Source: Bretschneidera sinensis (Eukaryota; Streptophyta; Magnoliopsida; Brassicales; Akaniaceae). From it: a DNA stretch of 64,000 nt. The stretch lies in the NCBI GenBank assembly GCA_023935145.1, contig CM043699.1, positions 112,697,036 to 112,761,035 of the forward strand. Direction: 5' to 3'. Below the pieces are notes generated by a model. It was not told the origin of the DNA. It saw only the letters and a program-made list of their open reading frames with translations, and did no database searches. This document shows positions 23,557-36,100 of this stretch, in pieces. Positions within the stretch are counted from its first letter, which is position 1; each line of letters begins with the position of its first letter. A program made the position numbers and the translations under genes.

Positions 23557-24063
23557 TGTTGATACTGAAAATCTGCTGCTAGGCTGGAGAACTATAATGG
23601 TAGGTTTGCACAGAAAGAAAACATTGAACTAAAGAGGCACTAGAAGAAGAGTGGGGTGGTACCTCCGAGGACTGTCTGATGCTTTTGTTAGGGCAAGGTT
23701 TTGTGGGAGGAAATTGAGGGAATAATAATGGCAATAATAGTGTTTGGTGATGAATAAATTGAAATTTGCGTACCTTAGACCCCCTATTTATATTAACTTA
23801 AGGAATCAAATCTGTTGTTCGCTTGAGGACGATGCGATCCCTAGAATATTGCTTCCGTTTTCGCGTGTAAAGGGTTTGTTAGTGATAAAGGTTTCATCAT
23901 TTGCTCTGCTGCATCGCCATCATTGCAGCTTCATGGTTTGTTCTGAAGTCTTACGTGTCATCAGATTATTGAAGGGAGAGTTATCCACGTGCCGTTAGAT
24001 CATCGGAAAAAGAAATGTCCACATGTCACTAGTTTACTGTAGAAAGAATTATTCACTACATCA
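23557..24063 (-). repeat. 5' LTR of the gag-only gypsy element
   Basis: 507 bp, TGTTGATACTG to CTACATCA. The minus-strand TATAAAT is at 23792-23786. The inner edge is followed on the minus strand by GATTGACGCTGTCTGTGGGA, the probable primer-binding region. Confidence 0.9.
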
Positions 24064-24504
24064 ATAAGGATCAAGTATATTTTTCTATTTCTGAATTTGT
24101 ACACCACCTAGAGAAATTTTAAGGTAAATTGGATCTATCTTACATATTATTAATTCGTATGCTCGATCAATAAATTTAATTTGATTGAATCTTTTATACT
24201 ACAATAATAGAGAATATATATCACAAACCGTGCAAATTGATAAATAGAACCTAAGACGAATGACGTAAAAACCCTATTTGAAAATTTCTCAGTACGCAGC
24301 TATGCTATTACTAACTACAGTATGGCTTCTTTGACTAGAGGTTAGCTCATGCACACGTGTAGTCAGGGTTGAGTCTATGTTTGGACTTTTCTTCTAAAAA
24401 ATGATTTAGAATTTTTATCACCGACACTTATAAGAAATGCTTAATTGTAAATTTATCCCTCAATTTAGTTTCAAGGAATACATTTGCTTCTTCAAGAGAA
24501 GCAA

Positions 24505-24980
24505 TTTAACTCATAATTTTAAAAAATTGGTACAAACTTTGATTTTTGTCTTATTCCATCAAAATGTCTATCATGTACAACTTGTGTGAGTTTTTGATGT
24601 TAAAATTCTAGTCACATCAATACTGATCAACCATATATGTGAGGAATTAAAAAAATAAAATAAAAAACAAGAGCAATTAAACCCGACTGTTAATGAATAA
24701 AAATACAATAAAACTTTAACCTTAAATCCCCATATCTCTGCATTCTTTATTTTTTTTTAAGTTAAAGCTTTAGTTTTATTGTATTTTTGTTTGTTAATAA
24801 TCGGGTTTAATTGTTTTTTGCGTTTTTTTTTAATTTTTCACGTGCAAAACTATTCAATACTGATGTGATGAGAATTTTGATGTCAAAAAACCCGTACAAA
24901 TTGCATGTGATATAAATTTTGACAAAAATCAATCGAAAAGATTCTTTTGTATTAATTTGTTAAAATTAATGGTTAATATT
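24505..24980. repeat. long foldback element (about 475 bp)
   Basis: The left arm (about 24505-24722) and right arm (about 24765-24980) are inverted copies. Examples are GCAATTAAACCCGA against TCGGGTTTAATTG, ACATCAATACTGAT against its inverted copy, and GATTTTTGTC near both ends. The short centre (about 24723-24764) is the loop. It has no coding capacity. The whole unit would be transcribed as one long hairpin. The class is unassigned and no target duplication is recognised. Confidence 0.65.
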
Positions 24981-25315
24981 TTTTATAAAAAAATTGAGAG
25001 AAAAATGTGAAATTTGAAATTAAGCCTATAAGAAAAAACACTGCCTTCTGAAAGCGACAAATCTAATTTTGTATCACGAAAGACAAAGCTAATAAAAATG
25101 AAATCAACTGTCGATATTTGTCAACCGAGCGTGCAGGGCCAAGTGGGGACACCGCCCAAAAAATGAAGCTGTGGTAGTGGTAGGTAAGAATTAAACGTCG
25201 TCACCACTCATTGTTGTCGGACCACCGCCCCATGTATTACCATACGTAACAATTAATTAATTAATTAATTTTTTTATCCAAAAGGAAAAAAGACAATTAA
25301 TTTCTCTATCTATTT

Positions 25316-26380
25316 ACATTCTCATCCGATAGACAAAATAAAATGGTTTCTTAATCATATGTTTAGTCCTTTAATCATTAGGTTAGTTAAATACAGTTTT
25401 GCGTGGAAATGAGGTGATGATTTTAAATAATTCCAATTGTCTGATGGTGTGGAAACTGGAACTTTGTTATATTATTTATGGGATAACACTGAATAAAAAT
25501 TATGGGACACTTACACCAGACCTTTTAACTTTTATACATTTTGAAAAGTCAAGTGGTAAATATTTGACAAATATAATGATAATTACTATTTAAGTTTCCA
25601 TAATCTATAAAAACTTTGTTTGCTTTGAGGGTCCAAATAACACAACTTAATTTATAAGATATTAAATTTTATATTTATGGACATTACTATATATATAAAT
25701 ACAATAGATTAATAATTCAATAAATTTTATTTATTTATTTTTAATCGTCAAAGATTTTTTGTGATTTTTCGATTAACGAATGGATGGAAAACTGTATCAC
25801 TGACAATGTTAGAGTTATCAAATTGTTGATATACTTTTCGATCAAGTTTAACCGCTGTAGTTCATCAACAACTGTTGCACGTGCTTTTCAAAATTTTTAA
25901 TTTTCGATTATGATTGTTTTGATGTCCTCCCATAATAATTACTTGAATCCACCACAGTTTGAAAGTCGAAAATTGTTAGACCAATTATCAATGCCTCAAA
26001 ACCAATTGTTTATATTTATCCGTTGAATTAGCATGCCAAGAATAGACAACGAATAAATATTTAAGAAGAGTAAATCAATGAAAACAAGTAAAGTAGACGC
26101 GAAATGAGAAAAAAAAAATCCTTTCACATAAGTGGCAGAGTTCTAAAAAAATACCTATAAAGTTTCACTAATATAATTAAAAAAATGGTACAATTCCTAC
26201 TATACATTCATGTTGGGCGTCGATCATAAGTCTTACATTCTCATAAAATGGTTTTTTAATCATATGTTTAGACCTTTAATCATTAGGTTAGTTAAATACT
26301 TATAATTTTGGATGGAAGTGGGGCTTATGATTTCTAAACAGTTTCATTTGTCTGATGACGTGGAACAATGTTATATTATT
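25316..26380. repeat. dispersed direct duplication, about 150-bp unit
   Basis: Segment 25316-25476 recurs at 26234-26380. Shared blocks include TTAATCATATGTTTAG, CCTTTAATCATTAGGTTAGT and TTGTCTGATG followed by CGTGGAA or TGTGGAA, with small indels between. Copies are in the same orientation about 0.9 kb apart. No gene lies in or between them. Confidence 0.6.
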
Positions 26381-26385
26381 GTTGA

Positions 26386-27190
26386 TATACTGATTTTGCC
26401 AGTTATTCTTACTCAATTAATTTTTTAAAAAAATGGTGTGTTTTGTTTGAATGTGAGATTAATTTTGTTTTGTGCAATTATTTTCCTTCTTCCCTGTAAA
26501 TAATATACCATCTTCATTAATAAAATACAAACAATTCATATTTAACACCCAAAGCATTGATTTTTGTTGAAAAGTGAAGAGTTTCTCTTTTCTTGCGTTG
26601 TTTGGTTAGACAAGAAACAGAAGTTGAAAAGTTGACCCAAAAAATTAATGTGCAGTACATACCGAGTCTCTCGGTATGCATGAAAGGCATTATTGGGTTA
26701 ATGACATGACTTACTGTTATAGGTTTATTATCTAAACGTCGAGAAGAGGCTTTCAAAATAAGTATTGGTTCATATCCATTTCTTTTGTTCGGTTACAAGA
26801 AAAAGATATGGAAGGGCATTATTGATGCTTTGATTTTATCAACTATTTATATTCAGTTGATTATTTAATAAAATCGTGTATTTTGCGTGAGCATGCGATT
26901 GACCTTGTTCTGTCGATTTCTTTACTTACATTGACCTTATTCTTTGAATTGATCTCATCTGAAGGATTTGAGGATTTGTATGTTCGGGCTCAAATTAAAA
27001 TTATAAAGGGTGAATGTGTGACAGTCAACGATGAAACATTTATTAATTGATTACTTAACAATTTTTCTTTGTTTGAATTCAAATATATTTATTTTGTACT
27101 TATAAAAACGTGGCAGTTATGTTGCTTATTCTTTAAATATTGTACCGTCTTCATTAGTGAAATATATAAACAATTTAACAACAATTTATT
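26386..27190. repeat. degenerate repeats in intergenic DNA
   Basis: A segment near 26386-26480 (tail TTTGAATGTGAGATTAATTTTG) resembles one near 26823-26925 (GCGTGAGCATGCGATTGACC). A segment near 26495-26530 (ACCATCTTCATTAATAAAAT) resembles one near 27145-27180 (ACCGTCTTCATTAGTGAAAT). These suggest old local duplications. No coding content. Confidence 0.4.
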
Positions 27191-27199
27191 TTTTTTTTA

Positions 27200-30055
27200 T
27201 CTAGAAATAACAGTAACATAACTGGGAGTAAAAGAAACATAACAATTAAATCATCGTTGCTACCAATAAGGAGACACTGAATATGATTAATCGTTTTCAT
27301 TCAATTAACCACCGAATTAAAATCTCTGAATAGAACGAATCTTTCTTACAATCACTTGATTAATTTTGATGTATAGCAACAATTATTAATGGGATTTATA
27401 GGATATTGAATTTTTTATATCTACATGGGCATTACTAAAACTATTTTTTACATATGATGCTTCCAAATTTGTGTTGCTTTAGGAGAGGATAACGATGACC
27501 TAATAACCCATGACTAATAAAGGAGTTACATTTTTTTTTGGGTGCTTTTAAAGGAGTATTAGTTTGGCAATATAAAGATAATTAGTTATTCCAATAGCAA
27601 ATTAACCAAATGAATAACTCGTCTGAGAAAAGAGACAAGTCAGTCAAAGATTGGCTACAGATCGAGAAAGGGTTCGCCGTTTGAATGTACATGATTAAAC
27701 AAAGAGCTAGGTAATTAAGTAGAATTGGTTTACACTTAATCTTAGTCAAAAGACCTAGAAAAGTATGATTTTGTTTACACTCTAAGATATAAGTTATAAG
27801 TTAATATTGTATTTTAATTATTATGGATCAAAATTGTCCCAACACTTTGATTAGGTAGAATTTTTGTTAGCTTCTCAAACTTTTTCTCTCTCTTCTAATA
27901 AAAGCTAAAACGGCACAATCACCCTTACATGCCATCGGTAGCTTGCGCAGTCGACTACAACAGAAATTAACCGCGGGCTACAACAAAATGTCGATTGAAG
28001 GGCGTCTATTGTTGCTATAATTATGGTGGTTTCGACTCATTGGAAGACAGCGAAACAGAGGTTGACAAAAATTGAAAATTGCAAGCGTTGTGTGTGACAA
28101 CGGCAAAACCTAGTCGGAATGTAAATCAGCTACTTTTGACTTCAAAGATGTCAGCAATGCATTTTGATGTCCGCTCATTTGTCAGCATTTGCAATAAGTC
28201 TTCGGTGGGTTAAAAAATTTAAATGCCTTTTTTAGGTTTTCTTTTACAATAAACTCAATGTTTGAGAATATTCTAATATAAAATAATTAAAACACAATGT
28301 TAACTTACATTTTAAGTGAGTTGAGTTAACATTCCCGGTATATAATTTTTCATGGGTCTACTAAAATGAGGAGTGAGGAAGAAAAACACAGAAGATTCAT
28401 GTTGTTTAGGTTATAAGAGTAATGAGCTTTCTATGAAAAGATTTGTTTATTCTAAATTGATGAGCTTAAGGAATAAAAAGATATTGGATATTTGAAGTTT
28501 AGTTATTATTAACCATGGATTCAGAAATTTTTAATACTAACTTGTTCCACTTAAGACACAAGTTAACATTGTGCTTTAATTTTCTTGATTCTTCCTTATC
28601 ACTCTACCGCATCATTAAAGTAGAGATTTTTTTTAACATTTTTTATTTTAAAAAACTGTGACAGAGAATCAACTTCATACATTGTTGACGATGTGTGGGA
28701 CGCATGCGGTTGATTGTGACAGAATCAGATGATCGCAGTTTGACAATCTAATAAATCTGATCAATTTTGACTCGACATTAGTGATGATTTTCGGTAATAC
28801 TCATCGCGAAAGCCTAGATAATTTGCACATAAATGATTTTGAGAATTTTTTGTTTCTAATAAAATAAAAAAAATTATGTGTGAGACAATTTGTGTGTAAT
28901 TACATTAAGGCTATAGCTTAAACACAATTCCGAAGTTTTTGAAATATATAAAAATTTTATATTAAGTTTAGATAATTTTTAAATATTTAGGGAGACAATC
29001 TATTTATATAAATGAGAGCGATTTTAAAAAAATATATTATTAATATGTTTTTCAAATACTAAGTGATGACGGATGCCTTATGTGGATCCTTATTTATTGT
29101 CAATGAAATTCTGGTTGTGATAAAATATCGAAGACCGGATCACAAGCTTTTATGTTCAACTAAATTGCATGAATGTAAATGATTAAGAACTTAACTGTTA
29201 AATCTAAATTTTCTTTCGAAAATTATTCTTATATAATTACGTTTGCATGACTTTCGCTTAGAAAAATTCTTAGGTATTTCGAACCCATGATGATTTCATA
29301 CGTGGGATATTTACAAATGTTGATGGGAACAGAGGAAGTAATAATTTTTCCTTTTATCTTTCATAAATTTTTTAAAAAAAGGTTTTTTTTTATCTTTCAT
29401 TCATATTCATGGCACATGAACTTTTTGTGTTTGGAATTCATAAAATTTCTCCTTGACTGACTTTTAATTTCTCTCTACCATCATGAACTTGTCAAACATG
29501 TCAATTTATAGACTTCAAAACATTTATTTAATAAATTCTCAAACCATAAAAAATGATGGCACATAATTGACTTAAGTCTAAGTGGACGAGAATTCTTTTT
29601 AAATGTTTCTAATATATGAGAAATTCATTGTAAAATGGTGTGACGGAAAATTTATTACTTTTTTTGATGAAATTTCGTAAATGTTTCATAAATATAAATA
29701 TATAAAATTTAAAACAATATTTATGATAAATTTAAGTAAATTTAAATCAATCTGTTTATAATCATTAAATTTTTTTTTAAATGATTTAAGTGTACATGGG
29801 ACACCTAGCATTTATTCCCATGCAAGTGCGCTGAATCACCCCCAAGAGGCTAAGAGTCCCTGTGGCCTCTCCAATCCTTCGTTTTTGAATTACTGATAAA
29901 ATCCCACGCTTCCGAGTTAGAATATGCAGTAGGTACGTTGGAAAAGAGGGTATTTTGTTTGGCATTTTGAGAGCCAAGCCAAGCCAAGCAGCAAACGGCA
30001 AGCGGCATATTCGCTAACGGTGATAACACTGAGACAGCGTTTTAATTTAGTGTAA
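27200..30055. other. intergenic DNA upstream of the PRUNE-like gene
   Basis: No gene, RNA or transposon recognised in most of it. The last 250 bp (about 29800-30055) are less AT-rich and include a small AGCCAAGCCAAGCCAAGC repeat near 29970. They are the likely core promoter and leader of the downstream gene, without a clear TATA box. Confidence 0.45.
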
Positions 30056-30190
30056 TGGCGGAGTCGACGAAGATTCACCTACTCTCGCCTTCGTCGTATC
30101 TGCCGTCCGTTGGCTCCCTCAAAAGTAAAAACTACTACTTCACATTTTGGCTGTCTCCTCTCCATCTTTCTCCCAACCAACATCATCAAC
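30056..30190 (+). other. possible 45-codon N-terminal extension of the PRUNE-like protein
   Basis: An ATG at 30056 (context GTGTAATGGCG, second codon GCG) is in frame with the downstream ATG at 30191, with no stop between. The added 45 residues start MASRRRFTYSRLRR, hold no Asp or Glu, and are rich in Arg, Ser and Thr, as in organelle-targeting peptides. If the transcript starts upstream of 30056, the first ATG should be used at least in part. If it starts within this stretch, it is just 5' UTR. The sequence alone does not decide. Confidence 0.4.
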
Positions 30191-33100
30191 ATGGGGTCTC
30201 CTAATCACGGAGCAGTTCCTCAGGTTTGTGTATTATTCGCCAGATCAATTAGAGCATTTGCTTCTTTTTTTTTTTTTGTTTTGATTTAGTTATTGATGCA
30301 ATTGTTATGTTAGCGTTTTGGATTTTACTTTTGAATAAAGAAATCGATAAAATTCTCATGGCATTTTGTTAAGAAGTGTTACTGTTTGATATTTGTACTG
30401 AATCAGATTATCTCTTTGCTAGTATAGTTAATTATGTACTCACCATGATATTTTTTGTCGTGGAATTATGATTTATGCCTTTTATTTCAATGATGAAAAT
30501 GTGTATTATTATTATTGTTATTTTTGGTTCATTAGAGGCCTATTGGGCGTATGGGCTAAGTCACCCTCTCCCTTCCTTATCCCAAATTGGCCTGTGAGGG
30601 GTATTCAATCTCAGGTTCCTGTGTGACGACGTGTGGCTTTACCACGTGTATTCTTGAATCCCATGATTTATCCTTTGGCGTGAATATGTTATTAATAAAC
30701 TGAAAATCTTGAACTTGCAACTGATTGGAAGTGCTTTGATTTCCTCTTTGAGAAGGTTCACTGAGGATTATTTTTGGTTAATTGTGATCAAAGTGGTCCA
30801 GAAATTAATGTTTAATGGAGTAATTTATTTTGATGCATGTGCACATCAGCTTGAGGGCTTTGTGCGGTGATTCTTGTTCCTAAGAGTCCTTAGCTAACGG
30901 GAAAGTCTCAACCACAAAGTAAGGAGTAGTAGATTAAGAAATTTCTATGTGATTAATTAACATAACATTGCTCTACTCAAAGACAAATTTATTTCTAATT
31001 AAAATTAATGGTGATCATTTCAATATAATCTGTTTCTTGCTCATAATTTTGGTTTATATTTCACATCAAGCTCAAAAAGTTTGACCCTTCCATTGAGTCA
31101 GATACAATCACTACTATTCTAAAGCATTTTAGCTTTCAAAGCCTTAAGTTGTTCCCATAATTTCTTCGTGAGACTAATGCTTCATTTTAGATTCTCTAAC
31201 ACATCCCCAATGCCGAATTTTAGATTCTCTTTGTTCTTTGAATCTGATATGGGGGAAATTATCTCCCAGGACCTTTTGAACTTTGTTGGAGTTCACCAAA
31301 ATGAGAGAAACTTCAAACCTTATGCTAGACAAAGAAGATGGTAAATAAATTTTTGGTAAGTAAAACCTGAATAGGTACTTTAGAATGATTTTTCTGGATC
31401 GAAGATATTGTTGAGCTTACGACTTTTCTTGATGCATAAGTCATGCAATCTATAGAAAAACACAATCTCTTGTCATCTTTCAACTCTAAATCCAGCATTT
31501 AACTTCATTAAATTTGTTTTCTGTCCAATATTTGCCGATGTGGAAGAGAAATGAAATGGTAGCATATCTGAAGTAGTGCCTGTTCTTAATCTGTGTCTAC
31601 AATGAGACATGAGTAAGATACTTCTCAAATGTCATGTTAAAAATGAATGATTAATTGAATCCCGTACTTGAAGCCGGTTCAATGTTGAACACAGTGATGC
31701 TCTGTTTACTCTGCAGCTTCCCCTCTTTTGTTTTTCTGAGGACATAGTACTATGGATCTCCATCATCAATATAATATGCGTCTCCTCCTCAGTTGATTTG
31801 TTATTGCCTATGGAATTTTATAAAATGCAAACAATATTCATTATCATTACCACTATTTTGTTTCAACCTTTTCCCTCTTTTTCTCTGTCTCTTGGCTTCT
31901 CCCCCCTTTGTCGTGTTGGATCTCATCCTTTCTGTTCATGCTCTCAGCCCAATTGTTACTGATTCACCATATCTGTTTTTCTGCTTTCTTTCCGCCTTTT
32001 CCACCAATTACTTTCTAGACTTCTCTTTCAGTCTATTAATTATAGTTATAAATCTTCTATTAAATGTAAATATCAGAAGAGTAGTACTGACGACTCTGAT
32101 GATGAAAACACTATAGCTTAAACTTTTGGCTTCTTGTTTGTATCTGACATCTCTTGGTCTTATTTCCCTTCTACTAGAAATTGGAAAGCAGGGCTAGTTA
32201 CCAATTTTATGGCATATGGCATATGGCATATGGCATATGGCATAGCCTTCCTTGTCAAGTTACAGTTGTTGTACGAAGGAAGGTGATTAATTGTTCTAGG
32301 TCCCATCCCAGCGTACTTTACAATTTGTAGTAATGACGTCAGCAAAAATGTTTTTAGATAATATGAATTCTTTGACTATGGGATCTTTTATTATTGGTTC
32401 CATTTAGGTAAGTAATTATGGTCAATAACTTCAGCAGTCATTTTGCTCTACAGATCCTAATTTGTTTTTGCCTTATCTTTTTTCTTCCCACCCTTCAATA
32501 CCTCATTCTTCTTAATAATTTTCTTTTTCTTTTTCTTTTTGTTTGAAGGAACCATATATCCGTAGCCGACACAATCCATACTTCAATGATCTGTTGAGAG
32601 TTGATGGTGCATCAAGGAATCGAGCCTCTACCTTTGACTTCCATGAAAGTCTTGGCAGTCAGAATATCTCTCGGTCCACGTCAGATATTAGTGGTATGAG
32701 GCTTAATAAGCTTGATTTAGGTATATCTGAAAAGGCCATCCACCTGCCATTAGATGATTCAGTCTCTGATGTGAGTGTCGAACCTTTTGGACAAACTTCA
32801 TCTGAAAGTTGGTCAAGGATCGCCAAAAGAACTTCTGTTGTTTTTCCAAATATTCTATCAGACTCAAGCTTTGAGTTTGATGATCCAAATGAATCATTGA
32901 AGGAGTCTAGTCCCAGGACCATTGAATCCACCGAAGGTAACCATGCTTCATCTGGTGTGATGAGGCCTGCAATTGTAAAGTCATATACAGTGAATAAAAG
33001 GAAACAGAACTTGTCAAAGATTCCACTTCCACAATCTGCAGCATCGTTTTATAATGGCTACTCACCACAAATTGAAATCATAGAATCATGTGAAAGCATT

Positions 33101-36100
33101 AACAGGCTTAATGTGTATCTGAAAGCCAGAAGACGTGATATCAATGCTGGTTCCCCAGGAAGATTCTTACATGCTGTAATTGGGCAAGATGTCTCTGGTA
33201 ATCTCCTTTGGTCAACTCTTATGACACTACTTAGTCCAGATTCTTCAGTCCTTTAATTTTGCCATATGTTTCATTTCTTCCATTTCATTTGCTTCTAAGA
33301 GTTAAAGCTGCATTTCTTCAGCATTATGTTTGTGAGAATGTAGTGTGTTAACCAGAGTCTGACAAGGTTTCTGAAGTCTGAACTATGGCAATGTCAGCAT
33401 GTACAATTTATAGTGTTTAAACGCTTAAACTTACTATGTGATTACTTCCATGGAGCTCTAGTTGGTCAATGCAGAAGTAGAAATCTACGAGTCATTGGAC
33501 AAACTATCAGGTCATGTTGATATTTTAGTAGTTGAAAAAATCTTGGCCAGATTTAATATACTGACTGCGAGCATAATTATTTCATTGTATTTGAAGTGGT
33601 TTACTGGCCAATTTTTGTAATTCCAAAAAAATTACTTTTGAAACTAAATTAAAATAAATTTATATTTAAAGAGGACCCACAACAACCCAGACTTCAGTTG
33701 AAAAAAATTAATATCCTTGCAGACCAGACAAGTTGAACCCCACAATTCTCTTCATTTTCTACTATGAATATCCTGGTACTCTTTTAGTCTTTTGTGGTCA
33801 TTACTATTGCATATAGTGGTCTACCAGTTGATTTATTCTTTTCACAGCTGTGCTATTAGAATTTGTAGAGAATTTAACTTATTAAGATTTTGTCAACTTT
33901 CTCTTAAAATGTACATTGACAGATCTCATGTTTAACCAAAAACACCTAGTGGATTCACTAAATATTTATAAAAATTCATAATTATTATATACTAATTAAA
34001 TTAAAGGAGTTCGTAATTACATTTATTCCTTTTGTCTAAGAAATATTTGCAAATGACAGTTGAATGTGTTTATTTGTTATGCGGCAACTATTGTTGGGGT
34101 TAAACTACCATATCCCTACGGATCTTGAGATACGAATATAGAGAAGAAAATAGAAATAAATCAAAGATAAACACAAAGCACACAGATTTATGTGGTTCAC
34201 CCAAGCTCGGGTTACATCCACGGAGTTGCAGCGATTTCACTATGTCTTGAAGAACAATACAAGGAGGTCTCACACCTAGACACCTCTCTCACAGTATTCA
34301 CAAAAACGGCTCACACACACTTGCACAAAAGAATAAGATGAAACCCTTATATTTCCGGGTTAAAATAAAACAAATACAAAACAGTGTTGAAAATACTAGA
34401 TTGAACAAAAAAAAAAAAAAAAATCACCAGGCTCCACACATAGCCTAACAGTCTCCCACTTGGAGACTAGTCCAATCACCAACACCAAGCACCACATGCC
34501 TTCAAAGAAAGCAACCATCGCCGCAACTCATTCACATGTTCTCAAGCTTGAAGACCAACTGAAGCTGAGCACAGCTTCAATTTCTCAATAGTGACACCCT
34601 TAGTCAACATATCTGCTGGATTCTCAGTTCCACGAATCTTCTCTAGTACCAACTGTTCACTGTCGAGAAGAGAGCGAATAAAGTGATATCTCAACTGTAA
34701 ATGTTTTGTCCTGGAATGAAATGCCGGATTCTTAGCAAGAAAAATAGCACTCTAACTATCACTGTGTAGAGTACCCCTCTCATTCTTCTTACCCAGCTCA
34801 TCCAAGAGACCCTGTAACCAAATCATTTCCTTCCTAGCTTCAGTTATGGCTACATACTCAGCTTCTGTAGTAGACAGAGCAACGATCTTCTGCAACTTAG
34901 AAGCCCAACTTACTGCTGTACCACCCAGAGTATACACAATCCCTGTAGTACTCTTCCTGCTATCAACATCACCAGCTAAATCCGTATCCACAAAACCGTA
35001 CAGTTTTAAACCTGCCCTTGTGAAGCACATAGATGTATCTTAAGTGCCTTTCAAATACCTCAGGATCCATTTGATTGCCTCCCAATGTTGTTTTCCCGGA
35101 TTACTCATTTACCTACTCACTACTCCCACTGCATGTGCAATGTCCGGTTTTGTGCAGACCATGGCGTACATAAGACTTCCAATAGCTGAGGCATAGTGAA
35201 CCCTATTCATGTAGTCCTACTTCTGCTCTGTCTTTGGTGATTGATCCTTAGATAGTCTAAAATGACTAGCCAAAGGTGTGCTCACTGGTTTAGCACCATC
35301 CATGCTAAATTGACTGAGAACTTTCTTCACATACTTTGTCTGTGAAAGTTTCAAAGTCCCACTGACTCTGTATCTGATGATTCTCATACCAATGATTTGT
35401 TTTGCAGCACCTATATCCTTCATTGCAAACTATTTTGATAACTGCCTCTTGAGATTATTAATCTCCTCAATGTTAGACCATGCAACGAGCATATCATCCA
35501 CATACAACAATAATAGGATATAAGAGTTGTCAAAACTCTTAACATAGCAATAATGGTCTGCTTGGAACCTTGTGAACCCGGTGCTACACATGAAGCTGTC
35601 AAATTCTTATACCTTTATCTTGGAGCTTGTTTCAACCCATACAAACTCTTTCTCAGTTTGCAAATTTGATTTTCCTTTCCCTGCACTGCAAATCCTTGTG
35701 GCTGATGCATATAAATATCCTCCTCCAAATCACCATGAAGGAATGTTGTCTTCACATCTAACTACTCAAGATGTAGGTTCTCTACAGCCACAATTTTCAG
35801 TACCAGCCTGATTGTTGTTAGCTTCACAACTGGAGAGAAATTATCTGTGTAATCAACACCCTCTTTCTGTTGAAACCCTTTCACAACCAATCTGGCCTTG
35901 TAGCGCTTGCTACCATCATGCTCTACTTTTACTCTGTACACCCATTTGTTATGTAAAACTTTCTTCCCTTCTGGTAATCTAGTTAGTTCCCATGTCTGAT
36001 TCGTCATCAGTGAGTCCATCTCATCCTTCATGACCAACTCCCACTTATTAGAATTTTTAACCTGCAAAGCTTCATCATAACATTCTGGCTCACCACTGTC

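Larger units (their letters stand above)
20772..24063 (-). mobile_element. non-autonomous gag-only gypsy element, target duplication ATAAG
   Basis: A 3.3-kb element with LTRs at 20772-21281 and 23557-24063 and perfect ATAAG duplications (20767-20771 and 24064-24068). Read on the minus strand it has the 5' LTR, a primer-binding region ending CTGTCTGTGGGAA, a broken gag, a 14-unit tandem array, a polypurine tract GGAAGTGGGGGGCTTC, then the 3' LTR. No protease, RT, RNase H or integrase is present, so it must have been moved by proteins of another element. Its gag, primer site, polypurine tract and an LTR motif match the Tat-type element at 50646-61341, the obvious candidate family for its helper. 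Confidence 0.9.

Noticed and set aside
29786..30001. 71-codon minus-strand frame just upstream of the PRUNE-like gene, suggesting a bidirectional promoter
   Set aside because: No domain, no homologous look, and it lies in the presumed promoter; length is compatible with chance.
31793..32116. 107-codon hydrophobic plus-strand frame in intron 1
   Set aside because: Arises from a T- and C-rich intron stretch; no domain and flanked by the gene's own exons.
32659..32931. 90-codon minus-strand open frame
   Set aside because: Lies opposite exon 2 of the PRUNE-like gene, which has correct splice sites and continuity.
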